64,000 nucleotides of DNA from Delphinus delphis (lineage: Eukaryota > Chordata > Mammalia > Artiodactyla > Delphinidae), in assembly GCF_949987515.2 (NCBI RefSeq), contig NW_027192673.1:26001-90000 (forward strand). Reading direction: 5' to 3'. Every line of letters begins with the position of its first letter. Position 1 is the first letter of the stretch. Under the pieces are notes generated by a model. It saw only the letters and a list, made by a program, of their open reading frames with translations, was not told where the DNA came from and did not search any database. The position numbers were made by a program, and so were the translations under genes. Below are positions 1-14,129 of the stretch, in pieces.

Positions 1-2399
1 CCTAGCCCGAACCCTAACCCTAACCCTTCCCCGAAGCCTGACCCTCACCCGTCCCCTAATCCTAACCCGTACGCTAACACTAACCCGTGCCCTCACACGC
101 ACGCTCCCCGTAAAGCGTTGCCGTACCCTCACCTGGACCCTAAACCGTCCCCGTCCCCTAACCCTAACCCTAGCCCGAACCCTAACCCTAACCCTTCCCC
201 GAAGCCTGACCCTCACCCGTCCCCTAATCCTAACCCATACGCTAACACTAACCCGCGCCCTCACACGCACGCTCCCCCTAAAGCGTTGCCGTACCCTCAC
301 CTGGACCCTAAACCGTCCCCGTCCCCTAACCCTAACCCTAGCCCGAACCCTAACCCTAACCCTTCCCCGAAACCTGACCCTCACCCGTCCCCTAATCCTA
401 ACCCGTACGCTCACACTAACCCGCGCCCTCACACGCACGCTCCCCCTAAAGCATTGCCGTACCCTCACCTGGACCCTAAACCGTCCCCTTCCCCTAACCC
501 TAACCCTAGCCCGAACCCTAACCCTAACCCTTCCCCGAAGCCTGACCCTCACCCGTCCCCTGATCCTAACCCGAACGCTCACACTAACCCGTGCCCTCAC
601 ACGCACGCTCCCCCCAAAGTGTTGCCATACCCTCACCTGGACCCTAAACCGTCCCCGTCCCCTAACCCTAACCCTAGCCCGAACCCTAACCCTAACCCTT
701 CCCCGAAGCCTGACCCTCACCCGTCCCGTAATCCTAACCCGTACGCTAACACTAACCCGCGCCCTCACACGCACGCTCCCCCTAAAGCGTTGCCGTACCC
801 TCACCTGGACCCTAAACCGTCCCCGTCCCCTAACCCTAACCCTAGCCCGAACCCTAACCCTAACCCTTCCCCGAAACCTGACCCTCACCCGTCCCCTAAT
901 CCTAACCCGTACGCTAAGACTAACCCGCGCCCTCACACGCACGCTCCCCCTAAAGCGTTGCCGTACCCTCACCTGGACCCTAAACCATCCCCGTCCCCTA
1001 ACCGTAACCCTAGCCCGAACCCTAACCCTAGCCTTTCCCCGAAGCCTGACCCTCACCCGTCCCCTAATCCTAACCCGTACGCTAACACTAACCCGCGCCC
1101 TCACACGCACGCTCCCCGTAAAGCGTTGCCGTACCCTCACCTGGACCCTAAACTGTCCCGGTCCCCTAACCCTAACCCTAGCCCGAACCCTAACCCTAAC
1201 CCTTCCCCGAAGCCTGACCCTCACACGTTCCCTAATCCTAACCCATACGCTCACACTAACCCGCGCCCTCACACGCACGCTCCCCTTAAAGCGTTGCCGT
1301 ACCCTCACCTGGACCCTAAACCGTCCCCGTCCCCTAACCCTAACCCTAGCCCGAACCCTACCCCTAACCCTTCCCCGAAGCCTGACCCTCACCCGTGCCC
1401 TAATCCTAACCCGTATGCTCACACTAACCGGCGCCCTCACACGCACGCTCCCCCGAAAGTGTTGCCGTACCCTCACCTGGACCCTAAACCGTCCCCGTCC
1501 CCTAACCCTAACCCTAGCCCGAACCCTAACCCTAACACTTCCCCGAAGCCTGACCCTCACCCGTTCCCTAATCCTAACCCGTACGCTAACACTAACCCGC
1601 GCCCTCACACGCACGCTCACCCTAAAGCGTTGCCGTACCCTCACCTGGACCCTAAACCGTCCCCGTCCCCTAACCCTAACCCTAGCCCAAACCCTAACCC
1701 TAACCCTTCCCCGAAGCCTGACCCTCACCCGTCCCGTAATCCTAACCCGTACGCTAACACTAACCCGCGCCCTCACACGCACGCTCCCCCTAAAGCGTTG
1801 CCGTACCCTCACCTGGACCCTAAACCGTCCCCGTCCCCTAACCCTAACCCTAGCCCGAACCCTAACCCTAACCCTTCCCTGAAGCCTGACCCTCACCCGT
1901 CCCCTAATCCTAACCCGTACGCTAACACTAACCCGCGCCCTCACACGCACGCTCCCCCTAAAGCGTTGCCGTACCCTCACCTGGACCCTAAACCGTCCCT
2001 GTCCCCTAACCCTAACCCTAGCCCGAACCCTACCCCTAACCCTTCCCCGAAGCCTGACCCTCACCCGTGACCTAATCCTAACCCGTACGCTAACACTAAC
2101 CCGCGCCCTCACACGCACGCTCCCCCTAAAGCGTTGCCGTACCCTCACCTGGACCCTAAACCGTCCCCGTCCCCTAACCCTAACCCTAGCCCGAACCCTA
2201 ACCCTAACCCTTCCCCGAAGCCTGACCCTCACCCGTGCCCTAATCCTAACCCGTACGCTAACACTAACCCGCGCCCTCACACGCACGCTCCCCCTAAAGC
2301 GTTGCCGTACCCTCACCTGGACCCTAAACCGTCCCCGTCCCCTAACCCTAACCCTAGCCCGAACCCTAACCCTAACGCTTCCCAGAAGCCTGACCCTCA

Positions 2400-2412
2400 C
2401 CCGTCCCTAATC
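2400..2412. other. Single-base deletion, isolated
   Basis: One C is missing from the C run joining hexamers 16 and 17 (CCCGTCCCTAATCC instead of four C before TAA). I did not see this exact junction copied elsewhere, unlike the marker deletions farther right. Confidence 0.85.
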
Positions 2413-3329
2413 CTAACCCATACGCTAACACTAACCCGCGCCCTCACACGCACGCTCCCCCTAAAGCGCTGCCGTACCCTCACCTCGACCCTAAACCGTC
2501 CCCGTCCCCTAACCCTAACCCTAGCCCGAACCCTAACCCTAACCCTTCCCCGAAGCCTGACCCTCACCCGTGCCCTAATCCTAACCCGTACGCTAACACT
2601 AACCCACGCCCTCACATGCACGCTCCCCCTAAAGCGTTGCCGTACCCTCACCTGGACCCTAAACCGTCCCCGTCCCCTAACCCTAACCCTAGCCCGAACC
2701 CTAACCCTAACCCTTCCCCGAAGCCTGACCCTCACCCGTCCCCTAATCCTAACACGTACGCTAACACTAACCCGCGCCCTCACACGCACGCTCCCCCTAA
2801 AGCGTTGCCGTACCCTCACCTGGACCCTAAACCGTCCCCGTCCCCTAACCCTAACCCTAGCCCGAACCCTAACCCTAACACTTCCCCGAAGCCTGACCCT
2901 CACCCGTCCCCTAATCCTAACCCGTACGCTCACACTAACCCGCGCCCTCACACGCACGCTCCCCCTAAAGCGTTGCCGTACCCTCACCTGGACCCTAAAC
3001 CGTCCCCTTCCCCTAACCCTAACCCTAGCCCGAACCCTAACCCTAACCCTTCCCCGAAGCCTGACACTCACCCGTCCCCTGATCCTAACCCGTACGCTCA
3101 CACTAATCCGCGCCCTCACACGCACGCTCCCCCTAAAGCGTTGCCGTACCCTCACCTGGACCCTAAACCGTCCCCGTCCCCTAAGCCTAACCCTAGCCCG
3201 AACCCTAACCCTAACCCTTGCCCGAAGCGTGACCCTCACCCGTCCCCTAATCCTAACCCGTACGCTAACACTAACCCGCGCCCTCACACGCACGCTCCCC
3301 CTAAAGCGTTGCCGTACCCTCACCTGGAC

Positions 3330-3352
3330 CCTAAACCGTCCCGTCCCCTAAC
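3330..3352. other. Single-base deletion, isolated
   Basis: One C is missing between hexamers 4 and 5 (ACCGTCCCGTCCCC), followed immediately by a private C-to-T change (ACCTTAACCC). The spacing of the shared CTGATCC variant across it, 3079 to 4254, is seven units minus one base, which confirms the single-base loss. Confidence 0.85.
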
Positions 3353-3799
3353 CTTAACCCTAGCCCGAACCCTAACCCTAACCCTTCCCCGAAGCCTGAC
3401 CCTCACCCGTGCCCTAATCCTAACCCGTACGCTAACACGAACCCGCGCCCTCACACGCACGCTCCCCCTAAAGCGTTGCCGTACCCTCACCTGGACCCTA
3501 AACCGTCCCCGTCCCCTAACCCTAACCCTAGCCCGAACCCTAACCCTAACCCTACCCCGAAGCCTGACCCTCACCCGTCCCCTAATCCTAACCCGTACGC
3601 TCACACTAACCCGCGCCCTCACACGCACGCTCCCCCTAAAACGTTGCCGTACCCTCACCTGGACGCTAAACCGTCCCCGTCCCCTAACCCTAACCCTAGC
3701 CCGAACCCTAACCCTAACCCTTCCCCGAAGCCTGACCCTCACCCGTGCCCTAATCCTAACACGTACGCTAACACGAACCCGCGCCCTCACACGCACGCT

Positions 3800-4807
3800 C
3801 CCCCTAAAGCGTTGCCGTACCCTCACCTGGACCCTAAACCGTCCCCGTCCCCTAACCCTAACCCTAGCCCGAACCGTAACCCTAACCCTTCCCAGAAGCC
3901 TGACCCTCACCCGTCCCCTAATCCTAACCCGTACGCTAACACTAACCCGCGCCCGCACACGCACGCTCCCCCTAAAGCGTTGCCGTACCCTCACCTGTAC
4001 CCTAAACCGTCCCCGTCCCCTAACCCTAACCCTAGCCCGAACCCTAACCCTAACCCTTCCCCGAAGCCTGACCCTCACCCGTCCCCTAATCCTAACCCGT
4101 ACGCTCACACTAACCCACGACCTCACACGCACGCTCCCCCTAAAGCGTTGCCGTACCCTCACCTGGACCCTAAACCGTCCCCTTCCCCTAACCCTAAACC
4201 TAGCCCGAACCCTAACCCTAACCCTTCCCCGAAGCCTGACACTCACCCGTCCCCTGATCCTAACCCGTACACTCACACTAACCCGCGCCCTCACACGCAC
4301 GCTCCCCCTAAAGCGTTGCCGTACCCTCACCTGGACCCTAAATCGTCCCCGTCCCCTAACCCTAACCCTAGCCCGAACCGTAAACCTAACCCTTCCCAGA
4401 AGCCTGACCCTCACCCGTCCCCTAATCCTAACCCGTACGCTAACACTAACCCGCGCCCTCACACGCACACTCCCCCTAAAGCGTTGCCGTACCCTCACCT
4501 GTACCCTAAACCGTCCCCGTCCCCTAACCCTAACCCTAGCCCGAACCCTAACCCTAACCCTTCCCCGAAGCCTGACCCTCACCCGTCCCCTAATCCTAAC
4601 CCGTACGCTCACACTAACCCGCGCCCTCACACGCACGCTCCCCCTAAAGCGTTGCCGTACCCTCACCTGGACCCTAAACCGTCCCCTTCCCCTAACCCTA
4701 AACCTAGCCCGAACCCTAACCCTAACCCTTCCCCGAAGCCTGACACTCACCCGTCCCCTGATCCTAACCCGTAAACTCACACTAACCCGCGCCCTCACAC
4801 GCACGCT
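3800..4807. repeat. 3-unit (504 bp) tandem duplication
   Basis: A run of linked variants recurs at exactly 504 bp: GAACCGTAA at 3871 and 4375, a CCCAGAAGCC change about 20 bases after each, a CACCTGTACCC unit in both, and the pair TGACACTCAC with CTGATCC at 4254 and 4758. The copies differ by a few substitutions (for example AAATCGTCC and CGTAAACC only in the second), so they are not a fresh assembly echo. An older single copy of the last unit lies at about 3060. Confidence 0.8.
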
Positions 4808-5599
4808 CCCCCTAAAGCGTTGCCGTACCCTCACCTGGACCCTAAACCGTCCCCGTCCCCTAACCCTAACCCTAGCCCGAACCCTAACCCTAACCCTTGC
4901 CCGAAGCGTGAACCTCACCCGTCCCCTAATCCTAACCCGTACGCTCACACTAACCCGCGCCCTCACACGCACGCTCCCCCTAAAGCGTTGCCGTACCCTC
5001 ACCTGGACCCTAAACCGTCCCCGTCCCCTAACCCTAACCCTAGCCCGAACCCTAACCCTAACCCTTCCCCGAAGCCTGACCCTCAACCGTGCCCTAATCC
5101 TAACCCGTACGCTAACACGAACCCGCGCCCTCACACGCACGCTCCCCCTAAAGCGTTGCTGTACCCTAACCTGGACCCTAAACCGTCCCCGTCCCCTAAC
5201 CCTAACCCTAGCCCGAACCCTAAACCTAACCCTACCCCGAAGCCTGACCCTCACCCGTCCCCTAATCCTAACCCGTACGCTCACACTAACCCGCGCCCTC
5301 ACACGCACGCTCCCCCTAAAACGTTGCCGTACCCTCACCTGGACCCTAAACCGTCGCCGTCCCCTAACCCTAACCCTAGCCCGAACCCTAACCCTAACCC
5401 TTCCCCGAAGCCTGACCCTCACCCGTGCCCTAATCCTAACCCGTACGCTAACACTAACCGGCGCCCTCACACGCACGCTCCCCCTAAAGCGTTGCCGTAC
5501 CCTCACCTGGACCCTAAACCGTCCCCGTCCCCTAACCCTAACCCTAGCCCGAACCCTAACCCTAACCCTTCCCCGAAGCCTGACCCTCACCCGTCCCCT

Positions 5600-5607
5600 A
5601 ATCTAAC
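5600..5607. other. Type-1 marker deletion, copy 1
   Basis: Hexamer 18 reads TCTAA instead of TCCTAA (AATCTAAC). This is the first of seven occurrences of the same 1-bp loss and ends the first block of the 503-bp tandem repeat. Confidence 0.9.
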
Positions 5608-6102
5608 CCGTACGCTAACACTAACCCGCGCCCTCACACGCATGCTCCCCCTAAAGCGTTGCCGTACCCTCACCTGCACCCTAAACCGTCGCCATCCCCT
5701 AACCCTAACCCTAGCCCGAACCCTGACCCTAACCCTTCCCCGAAGCCTGACCCTCACCCGTCCCCTAATCCTAACCCGTACGCTCACACTAACCCGCGCC
5801 CTCACACGCACGCTCCCCCTAAAGCGTTGCCGTACCCTCACCTGGACCCTAAACCGTCCCCGTCCCCTAACCCTAACCCTAGCCCGAACCCTAACCCTAA
5901 CCCTTCCCCGAAGCCTGACCCTCACCCGTGCCCTAATCCTAACCCGTACGCTAACACTAACCGGCGCCCTCACACGCACGCTCCCCCTAAAGCGTTGCCG
6001 TACCCTCACCTGGACCCTAAACCGTCCCCGTCCCCTAACCCTAACCCTAGCCCGAACCCTAACCCTAACCCTTCCCCGAAGCCTGACCCTCACCCGTCCC
6101 CT

Positions 6103-6110
6103 AATCTAAC
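6103..6110. other. Type-1 marker deletion, copy 2
   Basis: AATCTAAC lies 503 bp (3 units minus 1) after copy 1 and is followed by the same ACGCATGCTC and GTCGCCATCC variants. Confidence 0.9.
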
Positions 6111-9100
6111 CCGTACGCTAACACTAACCCGCGCCCTCACACGCATGCTCCCCCTAAAGCGTTGCCGTACCCTCACCTGGACCCTAAACCGTCGCCATCC
6201 CCTAACCCTAACCCTAGCCCGAACCCTGACCCTAACCCTTCCCCGAAGCCTGACCCTCACCCGTCCCCTAATCCTAACCCGTACGCTCACACTAACCTGC
6301 GCCCTCACACGCACGCTCCCCCTAAAGCGTTGCCGTACCCTCACCTGGACCCTAAACCGTCCCCGTCCCCTAACCCTAACCCTAGCCCGAACCCTAACCC
6401 TAACCCTTCCCCGAAGCCTGACCCTCACCCGTCCCCTAATCCTAACCCGTACGCTAACAATAACCCGCGCCCTCACACGCACGCTCCCCGTAAAGCGTTG
6501 CCGTACCCTCACCTGGACCCTAAACCGTCCCCGTCCCCTAATCCTAACCCTAGCCCGAACCCTAACCCTAACCCTTCCTCGAAGCCTGACCCTCACCCGT
6601 CCCGTAATCCTAACCCGTACGCTAACACTAACCTGCGCCCTCACACGCACGCTCCCCCTAAAGCGTTGCCGTACCCTCACCTGGACCCTAAACCGTTCCC
6701 GTCCCCTAACCCTAACCCTAGCCCGAACCCTAACCCTAACCCTTCCCCGAAACCTGACCCTCACCCGTCCCCTAATCCTAACCCGTACGCTAACACTAAC
6801 CCGCGCCCTCACACGCACGCTCCCCCTAAAGCGTTGCCGTACCCTCACCTGGACCCTAAACCGTCCCCGTCCCCTAACCCTAACCCTAGCCCGAACCCTA
6901 ACCCTAGCCTTTCCCCGAAGCCTGACCCTCACCCGTCCCCTAATCCTAACCCGTACGCTAACACTAACCCGCGCCCTCACACGCACGCTCCCCCTAAAGC
7001 GTTGCCGTACCCTCACCTGGACCCTAAACCGTCCCCGTCCCCTAACCCTAACCCTAGCCCGAACCCTAACCCTAACCCTTCCCCGAAGCATGACCCTCAC
7101 CCGTCCCCTAATCCTAACCCGTACGCTAACACTAACCCGCGCCCTCACACGCACGCTCCCCCTAAAGCGTTGCCGTACCCTCACCTGGACCCTAAACCGT
7201 CTCCGTCCCCTAACGCTAACCCTAGCCCGAACCCTAACCCTAACCCTACCCCGAAGCCTGACCCTCACCCGTCCCCTTATCCTAACCCGTACGCTCACAC
7301 TAACCCGCGCCCTCACACGCACGCTCCCCCTAAAACGTTGCCGTACCCTCACCTGGACCCTAAACCATCCCCGTCCCCTAACCCTAACCCTAGCCCGAAC
7401 CATAACCCTAACCCTTCCGCGAAGCCTGACCCTCACCCGTGCCCTAATCCTAACCCGTACGCTCACACTAACCCGCGCCCTCACACGCACGCTCCCCCTA
7501 AAGCGTTGCCGTACCCTCACCTGGACCCTAAACCGTCCCCGTCCCCTAACCCTAACCCTAGCCCGAACCCTACCCCTAACCCTTCCCCGAAGCCTGACCC
7601 TCACCCGTCCCCTAATCCTAACCCGTACGCTAACACTAACCCGCGCCCTCACACGCACGCTCCCCCTAAAGCGTTGCCGTACCCTCACCTGGACCCTAAA
7701 CTGTCTCCGTCCCCTAACCCTAACCCTAGCCCGAACCCTAACCCTAACCCTACCCCGAAGCCTGACCCTCACCCGTCCCCTTATCCTAACACGTACGCTC
7801 ACACTAACCCGCGCCCTCACACGCACGCTCCCCCTAAAGTGTTGCCGTACCCTCACCTGGACCCTAAACCGTCCCCGTCCCCTAACCCTAACCCTAGCCC
7901 GAACCATAACCCTAAACCTTCCCCGAAGCCTGACCCTCAACCGTCCCCTAATCCTAACCCGTACGCTAACACTAACCCGCGCCCTCACACGCACGCTCCC
8001 CCTAAAGCGTTGCAGTACCCTCACCTGGACCCTAAACCGTCCCCGTCCCCTAACCCTAACCCTAGCCCGAACCCTAACCCTAACCCTTCCCCGAAGCCTG
8101 ACCCTCACCCGTGCCCTAATCCTAACCCGTACGCTAACAATAACCCGCGCCCTCACACGCACGCTCCCCCTAAAGCGTTGCCGTACCCTCACCTGGACCC
8201 TAAACCGTCCCCGTCCCCTAACCCTAACCCTAGCCCGAACCCTAACCCTAACTCTTCCCTGAAGCCTGACCCTCACCCGTCCCGTAATCCTAACCCGTAC
8301 GCTAACACTAACCCGCGCCCTCACACTCACGCTCCCCCTAAAGCGTTGCCGTACCCTCACCTGGACCCTAAACCGTTCCCGTCCCCTAACCCTAACCCTA
8401 GCCCGAACCCTAACCCTAACCCTTCCCCGAAACCTGACCCTCACCCGTCCCCTAATCCTAACCCGTACGCTAAGACTAGCCCGCGCCCTCACACGCACGC
8501 TCCCCCTAAAGCGTTGCCGTACCCTCACCTGGACCCTAAACCGTCCCCGTCCCCTAACCCTAACCCTAGCCCGAACCCTAACCCTAGCCTTTCCCCGAAG
8601 CCTGACCCTCACCCGTCCCCTAATCTTAACCCGTACGCTAACACTAACCCGCGCCCTCACACGCACGCTCCCCGTAAAGCGTTGCCGTACCCTCACCTGG
8701 ATCCTAAACCGTCCCGGTCCCCTAACCCTAACCCTAGCCCGAACCCTAACCCTAACCCTTCCCCGAAGCCTGACCCTCACCCGTCCCCTAATCCTAACAC
8801 GTACGCTAACACTAACCCGCGCCCTCACACGCACGCTCCCCCTAAAGCGTTGCCGTACCCTCACCTGGACCCTAAACCGTCCCCGTCCACTAACCCTAAC
8901 CCTAGCCCGAACCCTACCCCTAACCCTTCCCCGAAGCCTGACCCTCACCCGTGCCCTAATCCTAACCCGTATGCTCACACTAACCGGCGCGCTCACACGC
9001 ACGCTCCCCCTAAAGCGTTGCCGTACCCTCACCTGGACCCTAAACCGTCCCCGTCCCCTAACCCTAACCCTAGCCCGAACCCTAACCCTAACCCTTCCCC

Positions 9101-9965
9101 GAAGCCTGACCCTCACCCGTCCCCTAATCCTAACCCGTACGCTAACACTAACCCGCGCCCTCACACGCACGCTCCCCCTAAAGCGTTGCCGTACCCTCAC
9201 CTGGACCCTAAACCGTCCCCGTCCCCTAACCCTAACCCTAGCCCGAACCTTAACGCTAACCCTTCCCCGAAGCCTGACCCTCACCCGTCCCCTAATCCTA
9301 ACCCGTACGCTAACACTAAACCGCGCCCTCACACGCACGCTCCCCCTAAAGTGTTGCCGTACCCTCACCTGGACCCTAAACCGTCTCCGTCCCCTAACCC
9401 TAACCCTAGCCCGAACCCTAACCCTAACCCTACCCCGAAGCCTGACCCTCACCCGTCCCCTTATCCTAACCCGTACGCTCACACTAACCCGCGCCCTCAC
9501 ACGCACGCTCCCCCTAAAACGTTGCCGTACCCTCACCTGGACCCTAAACCGTCCCCGTCCCCTAACCCTAACCCTAGCCCGAACCCTAACCCTAACCCTA
9601 CCCCGAAGCCTGACCCTCACCCGTCCCCTAATCCTAACCCGTACGCTCACACTAACCCGCGCCCTCACACGCACGCTCCCCCTAAAACGTTGCCGTACCC
9701 TCACCTGGACCCTAAACCGTCCCCGTCCCCTAACCCTAACCCTAGCCCGAACCCTAACCCTAACCCTTTCCCAAAGCCTGACCCTCACCCGTGCCCTAAT
9801 CCTAACCCGTACGCTAACACTAACCCGCGCCCTCACACACACGCTCCCCCTAAAGCGTTGCCGTACCCTCACCTGGACCCTAAACCGTCCCCGTCCCCTA
9901 ACCCTAACCCTAGCCCGAACCCTAACCCTAACCCTTCCCCGAAGCCTGACCCTCACCCGTCCCCT

Positions 9966-9973
9966 AATCTAAC
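9966..9973. other. Type-1 marker deletion, copy 3; left edge of the 30-unit segments
   Basis: AATCTAAC lies 3,863 bp (23 units minus 1) after copy 2. The next two copies follow at 5,039 bp each, so this position starts the regular 30-unit spacing. Confidence 0.9.
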
Positions 9974-11559
9974 CCGTACGCTAACACTAACCCGCGCCCT
10001 CACACGCACGCTCCCCCTAAAGCGTTGCCGTACCCTCACCTGGACCCTAAACCGTCCCCGTCCCCTAACCCTAACCCTAGCCCGAACCCTACCCCTAACC
10101 CTTCCCCGAAGCCTGACACTCACCCGTCCCCTAATCCTAACCCGTACGCTCACACTAACCCGCGCCCTCACACGCACGCTCCCCCTAAAGCATTGCCGTA
10201 CCCTCACCTGGACCCTAAACCGTCCCCTTCCCCTAACCCTAACCCTAGCCCGAACCCTAACCCTAGCCTTTCCCCGAAGCCTGACCCTCACCCGTCCCCT
10301 AATCCTAACCCGTACGCTAACACTAACCCGCGCCCTCACACGCACGCTCCCCCTAAAGCGTTGCCGTACCCTCACCTGGACCCTAAACTGTCCCGGTCCC
10401 CTAACCCTAACCCTAGCCCGAACCCTAACCCTAACCCTTCCCCGAAGCCTGACCCTCACCCGTCCCCTAATCCTAACCCGTACGCTAACACTAACCCGCG
10501 CCCTCACACGCACGCTCCCCGTAAAGCGTTGCCGTACCCTCACCTGGACCCTAAACCGTCGCCGTCCCCTAACCCTAACCCTAGCCCGAACCCTAACCCT
10601 AACCCTTCCCCGAAGCCTGACTCTCACCCGTCCCCTAATCCTAACCCGTACGCTCACACTAACCCGCGCCCTCACACGCACGCTCCCCCTAAAGCGTTGC
10701 CGTACCCTCACCTGGACCTTAAACCGTCCCCGTCCCCTAACCCTAACCCTAGCCCGAACCCTAACCCTAACCCTTCCCCGAAGCCTGACCCTCACCCGTC
10801 CCCTAATCCTAACCCGTACGCTAACAATAACCCGCGCCCTCACACGCACGCTCCCCGTAAAGCGTTGCCGTACCCTCACCTGGACCCTAAACCGTCCCCG
10901 GCCCCTAACCCTAACCCTAGCCCGAACCCTAACCCTAACACTTCCCCGAAGCCTGACCCTCAACCGTCCCCTAATCCTAACCCGTACGCTAACACTAACC
11001 CGCGCCCTCACACGCACGCTCCCCGTAAAGCGTTGCCGTACCCTCACCTGGACCCTAAACCGTCCCCGTCCCCTAACGCTAACCCTAGCCTGAACCCTAA
11101 CCCTAACCCTTCCCCGAAGCCTGACCCTCACCCGTCCCCTAATCCTAACCCGTACGCTCACACTAACCTGCGCCCTCACACGCACGCTCCCCCTAAAGCG
11201 TTGCCGTACCCTCACCTGGACCCTAAACCGTCCCCGTCCCCTAACCCTAACCCTATCCCGAACCCTAACCCTAACCCTTCCCTGAAGCCTGAACCTCACC
11301 CGTCCCCTAATCCTAACCCGTACGCTAACACTAACCCGCGCCCTCACACGCACGCTCCCCCTAAAGCGTTGCCGTACCCTCACCTGGACCCTAAACCGTC
11401 CCCGTCCCCTAACCATAACCCTAGCCCGAACCCTAACCCTAACCCTTCCCCGAAGCCTGACCCTCACCCGTGCCCTAATCCTAACCCGTACGCTAACACG
11501 AACCCGCGCCCTCACACGCACGCTCCCCCTAAAGCGTTGCCGTAACCTCACCTGGACCC

Positions 11560-12150
11560 TAAACCGTCCCCGTTCCCTAACCCTAACCCTATTCCGAACC
11601 CTAACCCTAACCCTACCCCGAAGCCTGACCCTCACACGTCCCCTTATCGTAACCCGTACGCTCACACTAACCCGCGCCCTCACACGCACGCTCCCCGTAA
11701 AACGTTGCCGTACCCTCACCTGGACCCTAAACCGTCCCCGTCCCCTAACCCTAACCCTAGCCCGAACCCTAACCCTAACCCTTCCCCGAAGCCTGACCCT
11801 CACCCGTCCCCTAATCCTAACACGTACGCTAACACTAACCCGCGCCCTCACACGCACGCTCCCCCTAAAGCGTTGCAGTACCCTCACCTGGACCCTAAAC
11901 CGTCCCCGTCCCCTAACCCTAACCCTAGCCCGAACCCTAACCCTAACCCTTCCACGAAGCCTGACCCTCACCCGTGCCCTAATCCTAACCCGTACGCTAA
12001 CAATAACCCGCGCCCTCACACGCACGCTCCCCCTAAAGCGTTGCCGTACCCTCACCTGGACCCTAAACCGTCCCCGTCCCCTAACCCTAACCCTAGCCCG
12101 AACCCTAAACCTAACCCTTCCCCGAAGCCTGACCCTCACCCGTCCCCTGA
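11560..12150. repeat. 15-unit-spaced variant block, copy 1
   Basis: An ordered block: a unit with CACACGTCCCCTTAT and CCGTAAAACG, then GCAGTACC with CCACGAAGCC and TAACAATAAC, then a unit with CCCTAAACC. This copy lacks the GGACACTAAA change seen in the other three (it has GGACCCTAAA at 11722) and so may keep the older state. A private change near 11543 turns CCGTACCC into CCGTAACC. Confidence 0.75.
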
Positions 12151-13410
12151 TCCTAACCCGTACGCTCACACTAACCCGCGCCCTCACACGCACGCTCCCC
12201 CTAAAGCGTTGCCGTACCCTAACCTGGACCCTAAACCGTCCCCGTCCCCTAACCCTAACAGTAGCCCGAACCCTAACCCTAACTCTTCCCCGAAGCCTGA
12301 CCCTCACCCGTCCCGTAATCCTAACCCGTACGCTCACACTAACCCGCGCCCTCACACGCACGCTCCCCCTAAAGCGTTGCCGTACCCTCACCTGGACCCT
12401 AAACCGTCCCCGTCCCCTAACCCTAACCCTAGCCCGAACCCTACCCCTAACCCTTCCCCGAAGCCTGACCCTCACCCGTGCCCTAATCCTAACCCGTATG
12501 CTCACACTAACCGGCGCCCTCACACGCACGCTCCCCCTAAAGCGTTGCCGTACCCTCACCTGGACCCTAAACCGTCCCCGTCCCCTAACCCTAACCCTAG
12601 CCCGAACCCTAACCCTAACCCTTCCCCGAAGCCTGACACTCACCCGTCCCCTAATCCTAACCCGTACGCTAACACTAACCCATGCCCTCACACGCACGCT
12701 CCCCCTAAAGAGTTGCCGTACCCTCACCTGGACCCTAAACCGTCCCCGTCCCCTAACCCTAACCCTAGCCCGAACCCTAACCCTAGCCCTTCCCCGAAGC
12801 CTGACCCTCACCCGTCCCCTAATCCTAACCCGTACGCTAACACTAACCCACGCCCTCACATGCACGCTCCCCCTAAAGCGTTGCCGTACCCTCACCTGGA
12901 CCCTAAACCATCCCCGTCCCCTAACCCTAACCCTAGCCTGAACCCTAACCCTAAACCTTCCCCGAAGCCTGACCCTCACCCGTCCCCTAATCCTAACCCG
13001 TACGCTAACACTAACCCGCGCCCTCACACGCACGCTCTCCCTAAAGCGTTGCAGTACCCTCACCTGGACCCTAAACCGTCCCCGTCCCCTACCCCTAACC
13101 CTAGCCCGAACCCTAACCCTAACCCTTCCCCGAAACCTGACCCTCACCCGTCCCCTAATCCTAACCCGTACGCTAAGACTAACCCACGCCCTCACACGCA
13201 CGCTCCCCCTAAAGCGTTGCCGTTACCTCACCTGGACCCTAAACCGTCCCCGTCCCCTAACCCTAACCCTAGCCCGAACCCTAACCCTAGCCTTTCCCCG
13301 AAGCCTGACCCTCACCCGTCCCCTAATCCTAACCCGTACGCTAACACTAACACGCGCCCTCACACGCACGCTCCCCGTAAAGCGTTGCCGTACCCTCACC
13401 TGGACCCTAA

Positions 13411-13440
13411 ACCGTCCCGGTTCAATAATCCTAACCCTAG
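13411..13440. other. Locally divergent patch in one monomer
   Basis: Hexamer 6 and its flanks read GTTCAATAATCC instead of GTCCCCTAACCC: four substitutions within nine bases with no length change. The rest of the unit is ordinary. It could be a real complex mutation or a local consensus error; nothing in the sequence separates the two. Confidence 0.7.
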
Positions 13441-14129
13441 CCCGAACCCTAACCCTAACCCTTCCCCGAAGCCTGACCCTCACCCGTCCCCTAATCCTAA
13501 CCCGTACGCTCACACTAACCCGCGCCCTCACACGCACGCTCCCCCTAAAGCGTTGCCGTACCCTCACCTGGACCCTAAACCGTCCCCGTCCCCTAACCCT
13601 AACCCTAGCCCGAACCCTACCCCTAACCCTTCCCCGAAGCCTGACCCTCACCCGTGCCCTAATCCTAACCCGTATGCTCACACTAACCGGCGCCCTCACA
13701 CGCACGCTCCCCCTAAAGCGTTGCCGTACCCTCACCTGGACCCTAAACCGTCCCCGTCCCCTAACCCTAACCCTAGCCCGAACCCTAACCCTAACCCTTC
13801 CCCGAAGCCTGACCCTCACCCGTCCCCTAATCCTAACCCGTACGCTAACACTAACCCGCGCCCTCACACGCACGTTACCCCTAAAGCGTTGCCATACCCT
13901 CACCTGGACCCTAAACCGTCCCCGTCCCCTAACCCTAACCCTAGCCCGAACCCTAACCCTAACCCTTCCCCGAAGCCTGACCCTCACCCGTGCCCTAATC
14001 CTAACCCGTACGCTAACACGAACCCGCCCCCTCACACGCACGCTCCCCCTAAAGCGTTGCCGTACCCTCACCTGGACCCTAAACCGTCCCCGTCCCCTAA
14101 CCCTAACCCTAGCCCGAACCCTAACCCTA

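Larger units (their letters stand above)
5324..6300. repeat. 3-unit (503 bp) tandem repeat carrying a 1-bp deletion
   Basis: The order is: a unit with GTGCCC plus AACCGGCGCC, a unit ending in the AATCTAAC deletion, and a unit with GTCGCCATCC plus ACCCTGACCC. This order runs from about 5324, repeats from about 5827 and is followed by a partial third copy. The deletions at 5600 and 6103 are 503 bp apart, three units minus the lost base, so the deletion was copied with the block. ACGCATGCTC follows both deletions. Confidence 0.82.
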
